In this document: piece after piece, positions 27,778-35,935 of the stretch
How the letters are laid out: each line of letters opens with the position of its first letter
How positions within the stretch are numbered: the stretch's first letter is position 1
Assembly (NCBI GenBank): GCA_022783865.1
Contig: JALFYY010000023.1
Location: 20,749-84,748 of the forward strand
Origin: Bacteroidales bacterium
GTDB lineage: Bacteria > Bacteroidota > Bacteroidia > Bacteroidales > Paludibacteraceae
Reading direction: 5' to 3'
Length of the DNA stretch: 64,000 bases
Notes under the pieces: model-generated
Databases searched by the model: none
What the model saw: only the letters and a program-made list of their open reading frames with translations
Told to the model about the DNA's origin: nothing
Made by a program: the position numbers and the translations under genes

Positions 27778-28584
27778 ATGTCCAAATTCATCTTTCGGTG
27801 TTTCGCATCCGGCAGTAGCGGCAATTGCTACTATATCGGCACGCATCAGCAAGGGATTCTTATTGATGCGGGAATCTCTGCACGCACCATTCGGACCAAT
27901 CTCCGGGAGATGGGGCTCGACTTTCGCAACATCATGGGCATTCTCGTCACACACGACCATGCCGACCACATTCGTGCCGTCGGGACGCTGGGAGAGCGGT
28001 TCCATATTCCTGTCTATGCCACGCACGACATTCACGCCGGAATCGACCGCAACTATGGCGTCCAGGAGAAACTGCGCACCTCTCGCCATTATTTCGAAAA
28101 AGGCGTAGAATTCTCGCTTTGTGGCATGAAAATCAATACTTTCGGCATTTCGCACGATAGTACCGAGTGTGTCTCTTACGTCATCGATGCCGACAACGTG
28201 CGTTTCATGATTGCCACCGATGTGGGCTGTGTCGATGATAATCTGCGGCAGTATATACGCACTGCGAATTATCTCGTCATAGAGGCAAACCACGACGAGC
28301 GGATGCTCCTCAACGGCCCCTACCCCTCCTACCTTAAAGCACGCATTCTGTCTGACAAAGGACACATGAGCAACAACACTTGCGGACAGCTCCTTGCCGA
28401 AAATTATACCGGCAAACTGCGCCACATCTTCCTTTGTCACCTCAGCAAAGAAAACAACACACCCGAAGTGGCGTACGCCACTGTCAAGAACCACTTGGAA
28501 ACCATCGGATTAGAGGTCGGTAAAGATATCCAGATGCAAACCTTGGAACGTCTTACCCCCTCGCCTGCATACGACTTAATATAA
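27778..28584 (+). CDS. MBL-fold metallo-hydrolase (YycJ/WalJ-like)
   Basis: 268 residues from MSKFIFRCFASGSSGNCYYI at 27778; an ATG three codons earlier (27769) is possible but leaves a shorter leader. THDHADHIRAV is the HxHxDH metal-binding motif. GISHDSTECVSYVI and ATDVGCVDDNL supply further ligands, and SDKGHMSNNTCG and FLCHLSKENNT complete the set. The family is probably a nuclease or phosphodiesterase; YycJ-type members have been linked to cell-wall and DNA metabolism, but no firm function is known. It has its own promoter and is followed 9 bases later by a glycosyltransferase gene. Confidence 0.85.
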   Translation: MSKFIFRCFASGSSGNCYYIGTHQQGILIDAGISARTIRTNLREMGLDFRNIMGILVTHDHADHIRAVGTLGERFHIPVYATHDIHAGIDRNYGVQEKLRTSRHYFEKGVEFSLCGMKINTFGISHDSTECVSYVIDADNVRFMIATDVGCVDDNLRQYIRTANYLVIEANHDERMLLNGPYPSYLKARILSDKGHMSNNTCGQLLAENYTGKLRHIFLCHLSKENNTPEVAYATVKNHLETIGLEVGKDIQMQTLERLTPSPAYDLI

Positions 28585-28593
28585 TACCACAAT

Positions 28594-29325
28594 ATGGACA
28601 GATTAGTCATCATCCCGACTTACAACGAGAAAGAAAACATTGAGAACATCATCAATGCCGTCCTCTCTCTACCCATTGATTTTCACGTACTTGTCATCGA
28701 CGACGGCTCGCCCGACGGCACTGCCGACATCGTCAAAACTATGCAAAACCGGCACCCCGAAAGTATTCATCTCATCGAGCGTCAAGGCAAACAGGGACTC
28801 GGTACTGCCTACATCGCAGGTTTCAAATGGGCTGTTGAACATCAGTACGAATACATCTTTGAGATGGATGCCGATTTCTCCCATAACCCGCAGGATCTCC
28901 TCAAACTCTACGATGCCTGCGCCAATGGCGGAGCCGATGTAGCCATCGGAAGTCGCTATGTTACAGGAGTTAACGTTGTCAATTGGCCCATGGGACGGGT
29001 TCTCATGTCCTACTTCGCCAGCAAGTATGTACGTTTCATCCTCGGTATTGATATCCACGATACTACTGCCGGTTTCCTTTGTTACCGCAAGCATGTGCTC
29101 GAAACCATCGAACTTGACAAGATTCGTTTCAAAGGCTATGCTTTCCAAATCGAAATGAAGTTCACCGCCTACAAGTGCGGGTTCAAGATTCAGGAAGTGC
29201 CCATTATCTTCATCAACCGTGTGCTCGGTACATCCAAGATGTCAGGCGGTATCTTCTCCGAAGCCCTCTTGGGCGTCATCCGGCTCAAGATGGAATCTTG
29301 GACACGCAAATATCCGCAAAAGTAA
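28594..29325 (+). CDS. Family 2 glycosyltransferase, polyprenol monophosphomannose synthase type
   Basis: 243 residues and a single GT-A domain without C-terminal membrane helices. MDRLVIIPTYNEKENI, VIDDGSPDGTADIV, GKQGLGTAYIAGFKWA, FEMDADFSHNPQDL (DxD metal site) and IGSRYVTGVNVVNW match dolichol/polyprenol-phosphate mannose synthases. It would transfer a sugar from a nucleotide donor to undecaprenyl phosphate at the inner membrane face. Adjacent genes give no single pathway. Acceptor and sugar are inferred from family only. Confidence 0.88.
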   Translation: MDRLVIIPTYNEKENIENIINAVLSLPIDFHVLVIDDGSPDGTADIVKTMQNRHPESIHLIERQGKQGLGTAYIAGFKWAVEHQYEYIFEMDADFSHNPQDLLKLYDACANGGADVAIGSRYVTGVNVVNWPMGRVLMSYFASKYVRFILGIDIHDTTAGFLCYRKHVLETIELDKIRFKGYAFQIEMKFTAYKCGFKIQEVPIIFINRVLGTSKMSGGIFSEALLGVIRLKMESWTRKYPQK

Positions 29326-29331
29326 ACTGCC

Positions 29332-30537
29332 ATGAAGCGCCTGCCGTACATCTTCCTTTGTCTGTTGCTCCTTTCATGCAGCAAACCCGAATCGCGCCAC
29401 GAGGACAATGGCAACGTAGTCAACGAGATACGCTACGAATATGGGATTCCTGTCGATTCTTTTCTCATCGTCAAAGGCACCATCCGAAGCGGTGAAACCC
29501 TCAGCGGTATTCTCACGAGGCTCGGAGCTACCTCTTTCGCACTGCGCCAACTGCCTTCTATCGACCCTGACCTGTTTGATATCCGCAAGATACGTGCCGG
29601 CAAAGACTATATGGCGTTCTATCGTCCCGACTCCGTCCTCAACTATTTCGTCTATCAACCCGATGTGCTCACTGGCATCGTACTCGATATGCGCGATACG
29701 CTCCATGTCGAGAAGAAAATCAAAGAGATAACCCGTGTCCGCAAATATACCGAATGCCGGATTGAATCCTCGCTTTGGAACGCCATGGTTGACAGCAAAG
29801 CCAATCCGCAACTGGCGCTCGAACTGTCCGAAATCTATGCCTGGACCATCGATTTCTTCGGATTGCAAAAAGGCGACTGCTTCCGGGCGTACTACGACGA
29901 GTCCTATGTCGATGACACCGTATCTATTGGTGTCTCACGTATCTACGCCGCATTGTTCACTCGGGGCAACCATACGCAGGAGGCGTTCTTTTTCGAGAAC
30001 GAAGATATCCACGGCTATTTCGATTGCAAAGGCGCAAGTCTCCAGAAGGCTTTCCTCAAAGCCCCGCTCAACTACAAGCGCATTTCATCCACCTTCACCT
30101 ATCATCGCAAACACCCTATTTATAAGACCGTCCGTCCCCACACCGGTGTCGATTATGCCGCACCCATGGGTACCCCCGTCGTTTCTATCGGCGATGGCGT
30201 AGTCATCTTCAAAGGATATCAAGGAGGAGGAGGCAATACCGTCAAGATTCGGCACAACAGCACCTATACCACCGCCTACCTGCACCTTTCCAAATATGGG
30301 AAAGGCATCGCCAACGGTGTACACGTCAAACAAGGGCAAATCATTGGATATGTGGGCAGTACGGGTGCTTCCACCGGACCACATCTCGACTTTCGGGTAT
30401 GGAAAAACAATACGCCCGTCAATCCCCTCACCCTTGAGTCGCCCCCTGTTGCACCCGTTCCCGAACGCTACATGACCGACTTCATGGGCACAGTCAGAGA
30501 ACTGGCTCCGCTCATCGGATTCAATCTGCCGGAATAA
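29332..30537 (+). CDS. M23-family metallopeptidase lipoprotein (LytM-type)
   Basis: 401 residues. MKRLPYIFLCLLLLSC is a lipoprotein signal (C16). Residues about 45-250 contain a LysM/OapA-like and beta region as in E. coli MepM. The M23 domain lies at about 262-375. VRPHTGVDYAAPMGTPV supplies the zinc ligands H and D; TAYLHLSKYGKG and GPHLDFRVW supply the catalytic and third ligand histidines. All key residues are present, so it should be an active peptidoglycan D,D-endopeptidase rather than a degenerate activator. It starts 6 bases after the glycosyltransferase gene. Confidence 0.92.
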   Translation: MKRLPYIFLCLLLLSCSKPESRHEDNGNVVNEIRYEYGIPVDSFLIVKGTIRSGETLSGILTRLGATSFALRQLPSIDPDLFDIRKIRAGKDYMAFYRPDSVLNYFVYQPDVLTGIVLDMRDTLHVEKKIKEITRVRKYTECRIESSLWNAMVDSKANPQLALELSEIYAWTIDFFGLQKGDCFRAYYDESYVDDTVSIGVSRIYAALFTRGNHTQEAFFFENEDIHGYFDCKGASLQKAFLKAPLNYKRISSTFTYHRKHPIYKTVRPHTGVDYAAPMGTPVVSIGDGVVIFKGYQGGGGNTVKIRHNSTYTTAYLHLSKYGKGIANGVHVKQGQIIGYVGSTGASTGPHLDFRVWKNNTPVNPLTLESPPVAPVPERYMTDFMGTVRELAPLIGFNLPE

Positions 30538-30596
30538 TACCGCCATAGCCCGATTGCAGAAATTGTCAAATTGTAAAATAGTAAAATCGTCAAATT

Positions 30597-31022
30597 ATGT
30601 ATTCCGACCCTTCCCAATGTTTGTATTGCACCGACAATCAAACGCTCCACGACCTTATGCTTCCCATTGCCAATCTCCGTGTTTCACGTGCTTTCCTGTT
30701 CAAGGAGCAAACCTACCACGGACGGTGCTTGGTAGCTTATAATGGGCATGTCAACGATCTCAACGAACTGTCCGATGACGAGCGCAATGCTTTTATGGCT
30801 GACGTAGCGCAAGTCACCCGTGCCATGCAACGTGTATTCAATCCCGAGAAGATTAACTACGGCGCTTATTCCGATAAGCTCTCGCATCTTCATTTCCACC
30901 TTGCGCCCAAGTACGTTGACGGTCCCGACTACGGCGGTACTTTCCGCATGAATCCCGGCGAGGTGTACCTCACTGACGCCGAGTACACCGGAATGATTCA
31001 GGCCCTCCGCCAAGCCCTGTAA
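30597..31022 (+). CDS. HIT-family nucleotide hydrolase/transferase
   Basis: 141 residues. The histidine triad is SHLHFHLAPKY (HxHxHxx type), near residues 100-108. An N-terminal CLYC pair and the TYHGRCLVAYNGHVNDLNEL segment are typical of small HIT proteins. They hydrolyse dinucleoside polyphosphates or adenylylated substrates in the cytosol. No promoter is clear in the 59 bases upstream, which contain AATTGTCAAATTGTAAAATAG-type repeat sequence of the family described at 12.9 kb. The biological substrate cannot be assigned. Confidence 0.88.
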   Translation: MYSDPSQCLYCTDNQTLHDLMLPIANLRVSRAFLFKEQTYHGRCLVAYNGHVNDLNELSDDERNAFMADVAQVTRAMQRVFNPEKINYGAYSDKLSHLHFHLAPKYVDGPDYGGTFRMNPGEVYLTDAEYTGMIQALRQAL

Positions 31023-31154
31023 TCCGGCACTAACCGTCTTGTAATCAAGCATAAACCGCCCTGCTACTTGGCGCAAGTTACCCTGTGGCATAACACCAAC
31101 CACCCGATAGCCGGCATACCCCGTCCCTTTCATCAACATACCACATACATGCCG

Positions 31155-31198
31155 TTATTTGGTTATTATTTGGTTATTATTTGGTTGTTATTTGGTTA
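31155..31198 (+). repeat. 11-bp tandem array, 4 units (TTATTTGGTTA)
   Basis: Four units: TTATTTGGTTA twice, TTATTTGGTTG, TTATTTGGTTA, followed by TTCAGCCTACC. Nearly the same array occurs at 63907-63961. Confidence 0.9.
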
Positions 31199-31313
31199 TT
31201 CAGCCTACCATAAGCCACCTATACCCGTAGCACACCCGTACCATCATGGGACATACATAAGACATACATAGTATATACACGGAACATACATTAAAGGAAC
31301 TGACTCATTGTAG

Positions 31314-31344
31314 AGACGCGATTAGGACTTGTCCAATCGCGTCT
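31314..31344. repeat. REP-like hairpin AGACGCGATT / AATCGCGTCT
   Basis: A 10-bp stem with an inner GGA-CTTG-TCC stem and one bulged A. No T-tract follows, so a terminator role is doubtful. The outer AGACG/CGTCT arms recall the palindrome at 42958-42977. Confidence 0.55.
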
Positions 31345-31347
31345 AAG

Positions 31348-31387
31348 ATATTAACTATTAACTATTGGCTATCAACTATTAACTAAT
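31348..31387. repeat. AT-rich TTAACTATTAACTATT-type element, copy 2
   Basis: ATATTAACTATTAACTATTG is followed by GCTATCAACTATTAACTAAT, giving repeated AACTATTAACTA motifs. Matches copies at 18.75, 42.8 and 63.9 kb. Confidence 0.6.
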
Positions 31388-31401
31388 ACACCACTTTTAC
31401 C

Positions 31402-31809
31402 ATGGCAAGAATTACCTACACCGATCCTGTTGACCATCTCGAAGGCAGATTAACCAAAGACGGCACTATCCATCGACAAAAAACTTACCGCGATGATAAG
31501 GGACGCATTTTGGCAGTCGGCAAAAAAGAAGTCTATATCAAGGAAAATCCGCGTGATTTCAAAAAGAAACCCCAATCGGGAGCCGAATTGGCTAATTTCA
31601 ATCTCATAAGCCAAGCCCGTGATATGGCTGTCGCAGAGCGCGCCAATCCTGACCGGATGGGCTATTGGACCCGTCGTTTCAAGGCCCAACTCGAAACGCC
31701 GGAACAAGATGCACCTGTCGATAAGCGTACCGGACAGCGCAAGATCTATTGCCGTCTCGATGCTTTTATCCGCGCCTGCATCTATCGCGACCTTCGTGCC
31801 GCACGCTGA
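31402..31809 (+). CDS. Conserved-looking small basic protein of unknown function
   Basis: 135 residues, strongly basic, starting MARITYTDPVDHLEGRLTKD. There is no signal peptide or membrane helix, so it is probably cytosolic. The N-terminal half has a possible beta-hairpin (GTIHRQKTYRDDKGRILAVG). The C-terminal half, about 60-135, is helical with many R and K (RMGYWTRRFKAQLE, YCRLDAFIRACIYRDLRAAR), which could contact nucleic acid. Similar small proteins may exist in Bacteroidales, but I do not recognise a named family. The reading frame is well defined and the codon use resembles its neighbours. It is flanked by non-coding regions on both sides. Confidence 0.7.
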   Translation: MARITYTDPVDHLEGRLTKDGTIHRQKTYRDDKGRILAVGKKEVYIKENPRDFKKKPQSGAELANFNLISQARDMAVAERANPDRMGYWTRRFKAQLETPEQDAPVDKRTGQRKIYCRLDAFIRACIYRDLRAAR

Positions 31810-32267
31810 TTGCTGATAAAAAACAATGCACAGGGAGGGGGCGATGCAAGGACTTACGGGAAACACCTCCTGTTTCTCTCATGGAATATATCGTAGAACA
31901 ACATATTGCCTCTGCCCCACTCTCTTACTTACTGCAAACAAATAGCACATAAATAATGTAAAAAAAAACTCTGTTTTATTTGCATATATTAAAAATAAAA
32001 CATACCTTTGCCATTGGATTTGACATTGATATGTTTTCTATATGAGAAACGCAAAAACACAATATATTATCTCTGCTTACTTGTTTCACTCACAAACAAA
32101 TAACTATCAATGCATTACCCCCCCCTATCACCACTTTCCGAATAACCCCGAATGCTGGTCCTTTTATTGTCGGACATCACACATTCGCAATAATTTTGGT
32201 GCTGATGTTTATACATATAGCCGTATGAATATTTAATAAAAAACAACTTAAACACATCCATGCTACT
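31810..32267. other. Intergenic region with promoter and 250-base leader
   Basis: It holds the promoter at 31979-32010 and a leader containing a run of eight C (32118-32125). A 64-codon open frame (32042-32236) covers that run. It lacks similarity to anything known and has no clear start signal, so it is not called as a gene. Bases 31810-31978 show nothing recognisable apart from an A-rich stretch. Confidence 0.5.
31979..32010 (+). promoter_or_regulatory. Promoter of the envelope operon
   Basis: TTTG (31979-31982), 20 bases, TACCTTTG (32003-32010): an exact consensus. The predicted start near 32017 gives a leader of about 250 bases before the gene at 32268. Confidence 0.75.
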
Positions 32268-33911
32268 ATGAGTAAGAAACGATTTCTTTGGACAACGATG
32301 CTTATTACAGGTTTCAACTTGATAATAATCGCTAATCAAAATCCTCCTTTGTTATTATTGGAAGATGAATCAACAGAGCAAACTACTGCTCAACCGCAAC
32401 CAGAGCAACAGAATATAAATACGACTACTACAGTTACAACCTCTGCTCCGGCAACTGAATTGAAACAAACTGCTACCCAACCGGCTACTATCGGTGGCTT
32501 GATATTGATTGACGAGGCTGCTGAAGAAGCACAAAGAAAAGCAGCTGAGGAAGCAGCACGCATTGAAGCTGAGAGAAAAGCAGCTGAAGAAGCGGCACGC
32601 ATTGAAGCTGAGAGAAAAGCAGCTGAAGAAGCGGCACGCATTGAAGCTGAGAGAAAAGCAGCCGAAGAAGCAGCACGCATTGAAGCTGAGAGAAAAGCAG
32701 CTGAGGAAGCAGCACGCATTGAAGCTGAGAAAAAAGCAGCCGAAGAAGCAGCACGCATTGAAGCTGAGAGAAAAGCGGCTGAAGAAGCGGCACGCATTGA
32801 AGCTGAGAGAAAAGCGGCTGAGGAAGCAGCACGCATTGAAGCTGAGAGAAAAGCAGCCGAAGAAGCAGCACGCATTGAAGCTGAGAAAAAAGCAGCCGAA
32901 GAAGCAGCAAGCATTGAAACTGAGAGAAAAGCGGCCGAAGAAGCAGCAAGCATTGAAACTGAGAGAAAGGCGGCTGAAGAAGCAGCAAGCATTGAAGCAC
33001 AAAGAAAAAACATAGAAGAAGCAGCAAGCAATCAACAATCAAAAGATATTACGGACAAAATGATTGAAGCGCTTCTGGAAACACAGAAAATGGCACTGCA
33101 ACAAGCCGCCAAAGCAGATTCTATTCTGCAAGTACAACGGCAACAGGAACAGAGACTCAGAGAGTTGGAAGCCCGGCAAAACGAACAGCAACCAACAAAA
33201 GCCATTGACACAAAGCCGGTGGAAGAACCGCAACAGGAGACACCTGTTGTGGAACCGCTAAAAGAAAAACAAACTGTATTCCAACGCTATTACAGCCACA
33301 GCGGACAAAACATGCTATCTATCATCAGTGTGGGGTACTCTACTTATTTCCAAGTAGGACCTCTCGCCACCGGTCCGGCAACAGAATATGCCTTCAAACG
33401 TCACATGCTGAACTTTGAGATTTTTGAATGGCGTGCCAAATGTTTCGGTATGCAGATGTTCAACTTCGAAATGGGTATCAATACTCCGAATCCTGACAAA
33501 GGAATTTATATGTTTGAACGGGGAGGATATCTACCTGACGAACGGGTGGAAGCAACCGCCAGAACCATGTGGTTTGCCTATAAACCTGCTGTCAAGTTCT
33601 ATATACCATGCACCAAATGGTTGGCAATCGAGTTATATGGAGGTGTTGAAGTCGATTTGACATACGCATGGAACTTTATCAACAGTTCATATTATGCACA
33701 ATCATATGCTGAGAAGCAACAAGTACCCGAACAAAACTACTTTTTGTCGGCATACGGAGGTGCCGGACTGATGTTTACCGGTATAGCCCCATTGCCACTG
33801 GAAATCAAAGCGGAATACCGTCACCCTGTCCAAGGCAATACCGCACTCGTTCCGCAAGGTATCTACATCTCGGCACAACTCCACTTGGCGGCTCCTATAA
33901 AAAAGAAATAA
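32268..33911 (+). CDS. Coiled-coil envelope protein with C-terminal beta-barrel-like domain
   Basis: 547 residues. The N-terminus MSKKRFLWTTMLITGFNLII is a signal or membrane anchor. Residues about 38-85 form a T/Q-rich linker. Residues about 88-254 contain thirteen 13-residue repeats of type IEAERKAAEEAAR, predicted as one long charged helix resembling TolA domain II. A further helix (about 262-310) ends in a Q/P-rich linker. From about 340 to 547 the sequence is beta-rich with alternating aromatics (NMLSIISVGYSTYFQVG, HMLNFEIFEWRAKCFGMQMF) and ends GIYISAQLHLAAPIKKK, like a small outer-membrane barrel. It could bridge periplasm and outer membrane. It heads an operon with two lipoproteins. 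I do not recognise a named family; the function is unknown. Confidence 0.8.
   Translation: MSKKRFLWTTMLITGFNLIIIANQNPPLLLLEDESTEQTTAQPQPEQQNINTTTTVTTSAPATELKQTATQPATIGGLILIDEAAEEAQRKAAEEAARIEAERKAAEEAARIEAERKAAEEAARIEAERKAAEEAARIEAERKAAEEAARIEAEKKAAEEAARIEAERKAAEEAARIEAERKAAEEAARIEAERKAAEEAARIEAEKKAAEEAASIETERKAAEEAASIETERKAAEEAASIEAQRKNIEEAASNQQSKDITDKMIEALLETQKMALQQAAKADSILQVQRQQEQRLRELEARQNEQQPTKAIDTKPVEEPQQETPVVEPLKEKQTVFQRYYSHSGQNMLSIISVGYSTYFQVGPLATGPATEYAFKRHMLNFEIFEWRAKCFGMQMFNFEMGINTPNPDKGIYMFERGGYLPDERVEATARTMWFAYKPAVKFYIPCTKWLAIELYGGVEVDLTYAWNFINSSYYAQSYAEKQQVPEQNYFLSAYGGAGLMFTGIAPLPLEIKAEYRHPVQGNTALVPQGIYISAQLHLAAPIKKK
32529..33030 (+). repeat. Intragenic 39-bp tandem repeats (13 units)
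   Basis: Thirteen in-frame 39-base units encode KAAEEAARIEAER-type repeats. Central units are almost identical in DNA and vary mainly in GCA/GCG and GAA/GAG third positions. The last four carry S or T replacements and drift toward the unique sequence. Unit number could vary between strains without frameshift. Confidence 0.92.
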
Positions 33912-33950
33912 CAAAGAGATAATTAATAACCCCTAACAACCCACAAGACA

Positions 33951-35066
33951 ATGAAAAACTTATTGAATGTTGCCTTTGTAGCAATCAGAAAAAACGTATT
34001 TCCTATTATCACCATTGTTGCCATTACCCTCTTTGCAACTGCCTGCGGAGGTAGTTCCAAAATGACGAAAGCTACCTCTACCAGGGTCGATTTGGCATCA
34101 TCTGTCCGTATCATCCCTTCCATTGCGAACTTGGATGTCAATCCCGTTCGGGTGACAGCTACTGCACAAGCAGGAGAATTGGAATCGCTAAACACCGATC
34201 AGGCAAAACAGAATGTTGTAGCAAAAGCATTGGCAACCGTAAACGGTGATGTCATGCTGGCTCCCCGTTTTGTTGTTGAGAAAGGTTCTGACGGTAAAAT
34301 GACATCAATCACAGTCACCGGCTATGCTGCTATGGTCAGTTCTTTCCGAACCATAACCGAAAGTGATGTAACCTTCAACGATTCTTTGTTCGAACAAACT
34401 CATCCGGCACAAATAGCATTCAACACAATGACAGTGGCAGATGTCGAATACAGTGTAAAAAAATCTGTTTCCCTTTCACATGCTGAACTGACAGGAAAAA
34501 ACGAAACCTCGGCACTTAAATTGGCAAAGGAGAAAATGCTTCGACAAGAAAAAGCTGATGTGCTTTTCGCCGAACAATACACTTTATCTGTAAACGAGGG
34601 TGCACTCACCGCTTTCACTCTGACCGCTTTCCCCGGCAAGTATGTCAATTACCGGCAAACAACCTTGCGTGAACAAATGGCATTGAAACCGACCTCTTCA
34701 CCAGTAGTACGGTATCAGGCTATTGCTGCCGATATTAAACCGGTAGCGCAACGAGTCCAATTAAAATTCGGAACCGGTAATACAAGTGGAAACGAATCCG
34801 AACTGAAAGAAATGGCTCGCTCTGCTGCATTGCAAATGCACAATGCCGACCTGCTCTTGAATGAGACATTCTATTTCGACTATCAGGAAAAAGTCATTAC
34901 GCATGTAACAATTTGCGGTACTCCTGCCGTATATACCAATTTCCATCCCCTCCGGGACAATGAGGTAGTGGATGTTCACTTTGCACCCATAGCAGGCGAT
35001 CCTGAGACAGAACAAAAACCAAGTTTCCTCAATACTTTATTGAACCTGTTCAAGAAGAAGAAATAA
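33951..35066 (+). CDS. Lipoprotein made of three internal repeats
   Basis: 371 residues with lipobox LFATAC (lipidated C32), after an unusually long, basic N-region (MKNLLNVAFVAIRKN). The mature part consists of three homologous units of about 100 residues. Each ends with a conserved block: VMLAPRFVVE...ITVTGYAAMVSSFR, VLFAEQYTLS...FTLTAFPGKYVNYR and LLLNETFYFD...VTICGTPAVYTNF. Each block is preceded by a helix containing A-rich or K-rich motifs. No catalytic motif is visible. It lies 39 bases after the coiled-coil protein gene and 26 bases before a small lipoprotein gene. Probably an envelope structural or binding protein; I do not recognise the family. Confidence 0.75.
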   Translation: MKNLLNVAFVAIRKNVFPIITIVAITLFATACGGSSKMTKATSTRVDLASSVRIIPSIANLDVNPVRVTATAQAGELESLNTDQAKQNVVAKALATVNGDVMLAPRFVVEKGSDGKMTSITVTGYAAMVSSFRTITESDVTFNDSLFEQTHPAQIAFNTMTVADVEYSVKKSVSLSHAELTGKNETSALKLAKEKMLRQEKADVLFAEQYTLSVNEGALTAFTLTAFPGKYVNYRQTTLREQMALKPTSSPVVRYQAIAADIKPVAQRVQLKFGTGNTSGNESELKEMARSAALQMHNADLLLNETFYFDYQEKVITHVTICGTPAVYTNFHPLRDNEVVDVHFAPIAGDPETEQKPSFLNTLLNLFKKKK

Positions 35067-35092
35067 TACTAACCATTTTATTCACTGCAATT

Positions 35093-35383
35093 ATGAAACT
35101 CAAAGTATTGGCATTGTGTATCCTCGCAGCCGGACTCGTTTCCTGCAGCAAACCTACTGTTGACCAACAGATCGAACGCTTGCAGAAAGCCTACGAGCAA
35201 AACGACTGTGACAAGATTCGCGACATCTATTTTGATCTCCTTGTAGAAAGAGACGAAAAAGAATTTACCGAAGAACAAGGTATAGCACTCTTCGCTATTA
35301 TGCTCGGCGGAAAATGCGATTGCGACTTGGAAGGTCTATATGAAGAATTAGAAGAAGCCAAGAAACAAAAAGAAGAAAAATAA
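35093..35383 (+). CDS. Small lipoprotein
   Basis: 96 residues. MKLKVLALCILAAGLVSC is a lipoprotein signal (C18), followed by a short, charged helical domain (VDQQIERLQKAYEQNDCDKI) and a lysine/glutamate-rich tail. Three further cysteines (in NDCDK and GKCDCD) could form disulfides or bind metal. It is the last gene of the three-gene envelope operon, followed by a strong terminator. Function unknown. Confidence 0.75.
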   Translation: MKLKVLALCILAAGLVSCSKPTVDQQIERLQKAYEQNDCDKIRDIYFDLLVERDEKEFTEEQGIALFAIMLGGKCDCDLEGLYEELEEAKKQKEEK

Positions 35384-35399
35384 CTATATCACCTCTCCT

Positions 35400-35432
35400 A
35401 AAGAAGCGTTTACCCACCGTAAACGCTTCTTT
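35400..35432 (+). terminator. Terminator of the envelope operon
   Basis: AAAGAAGCGTTTAC, loop CCACC, GTAAACGCTTCTTT: a perfect 14-bp stem starting 17 bases past the stop codon, ending in TTT. Confidence 0.85.
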
Positions 35433-35935
35433 AGAATACAGATTCCGGTATCTCCCCGAACAAATGCAATGTTTCTCGTATTCTTGATAACACACCAATG
35501 AGGGAATGTCTCATATACTCTATTCTGTCTGCTAGTGTAGTCCTATTACTTTATTTGTTAGGAACGGAAATAGTACTTCTGCTTTACCTACCGATATCGA
35601 ACATATGTTCACTTTGTTATTAGTGCCACCCCACTCTTGTATAGTTCTTCCTTCTTTATTGAATACTACCATAGCAGGTACACATAGCTTATACTTGATT
35701 AGCTATCCGCAACTCTTTAACATGGAAAATGTTTTAGCACTGCTTAAAGACATGTCCGCTTCCACTACGGATTTTTCAGCTATAGGATTGGCAAAAGCAG
35801 TCATTCAAGTAATGTAGAACAAGGTCGGGAACGGTCTGTTGTTTTTCGATGAAAGCAATAACCACAACACAATTTGGCACAAGGTTTGTCATAGAAAAAG
35901 TATAGAACAATCATTAACTCTAAACACATACAACT
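35433..35935. other. 500-base intergenic region, no gene recognised
   Basis: A 70-codon open frame (35605-35817, starting MFTLLLVPPHSC) continues in frame past its stop with NKVGNGLLFFDESNN, which hints at a decayed gene. Neither part resembles a known protein. No consensus promoter for the following bcp gene was found. Confidence 0.4.

Larger units (their letters stand above)
31023..31401. other. Non-coding repeat island
   Basis: No gene is seen. It contains AACCACCCGATAG (from 31089; the first 12 bases also occur at 43237), an 11-bp array (31155-31198), a hairpin AGACGCGATT...AATCGCGTCT (31314-31344) and an AT-rich element (31348-31387). The sequence after the array, CAGCCTACCATAAGC, resembles that after the array at 63.9 kb. 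Confidence 0.6.

Noticed and set aside
32042..32236. 64-codon frame in the leader of the envelope operon
   Set aside because: The composition is unlike a protein and it contains a poly-C run; a leader peptide is possible but unsupported.
32370..33042. Several long open frames on both strands across the 39-bp repeats
   Set aside because: The repeat is open in several frames by virtue of its sequence. Only the plus-strand frame from 32268 has a signal, an ordered beta-domain and a promoter.
35605..35817. 70-codon plus-strand frame as a gene
   Set aside because: No recognisable domain, no promoter, no clear initiation context; kept only as a possible gene remnant.
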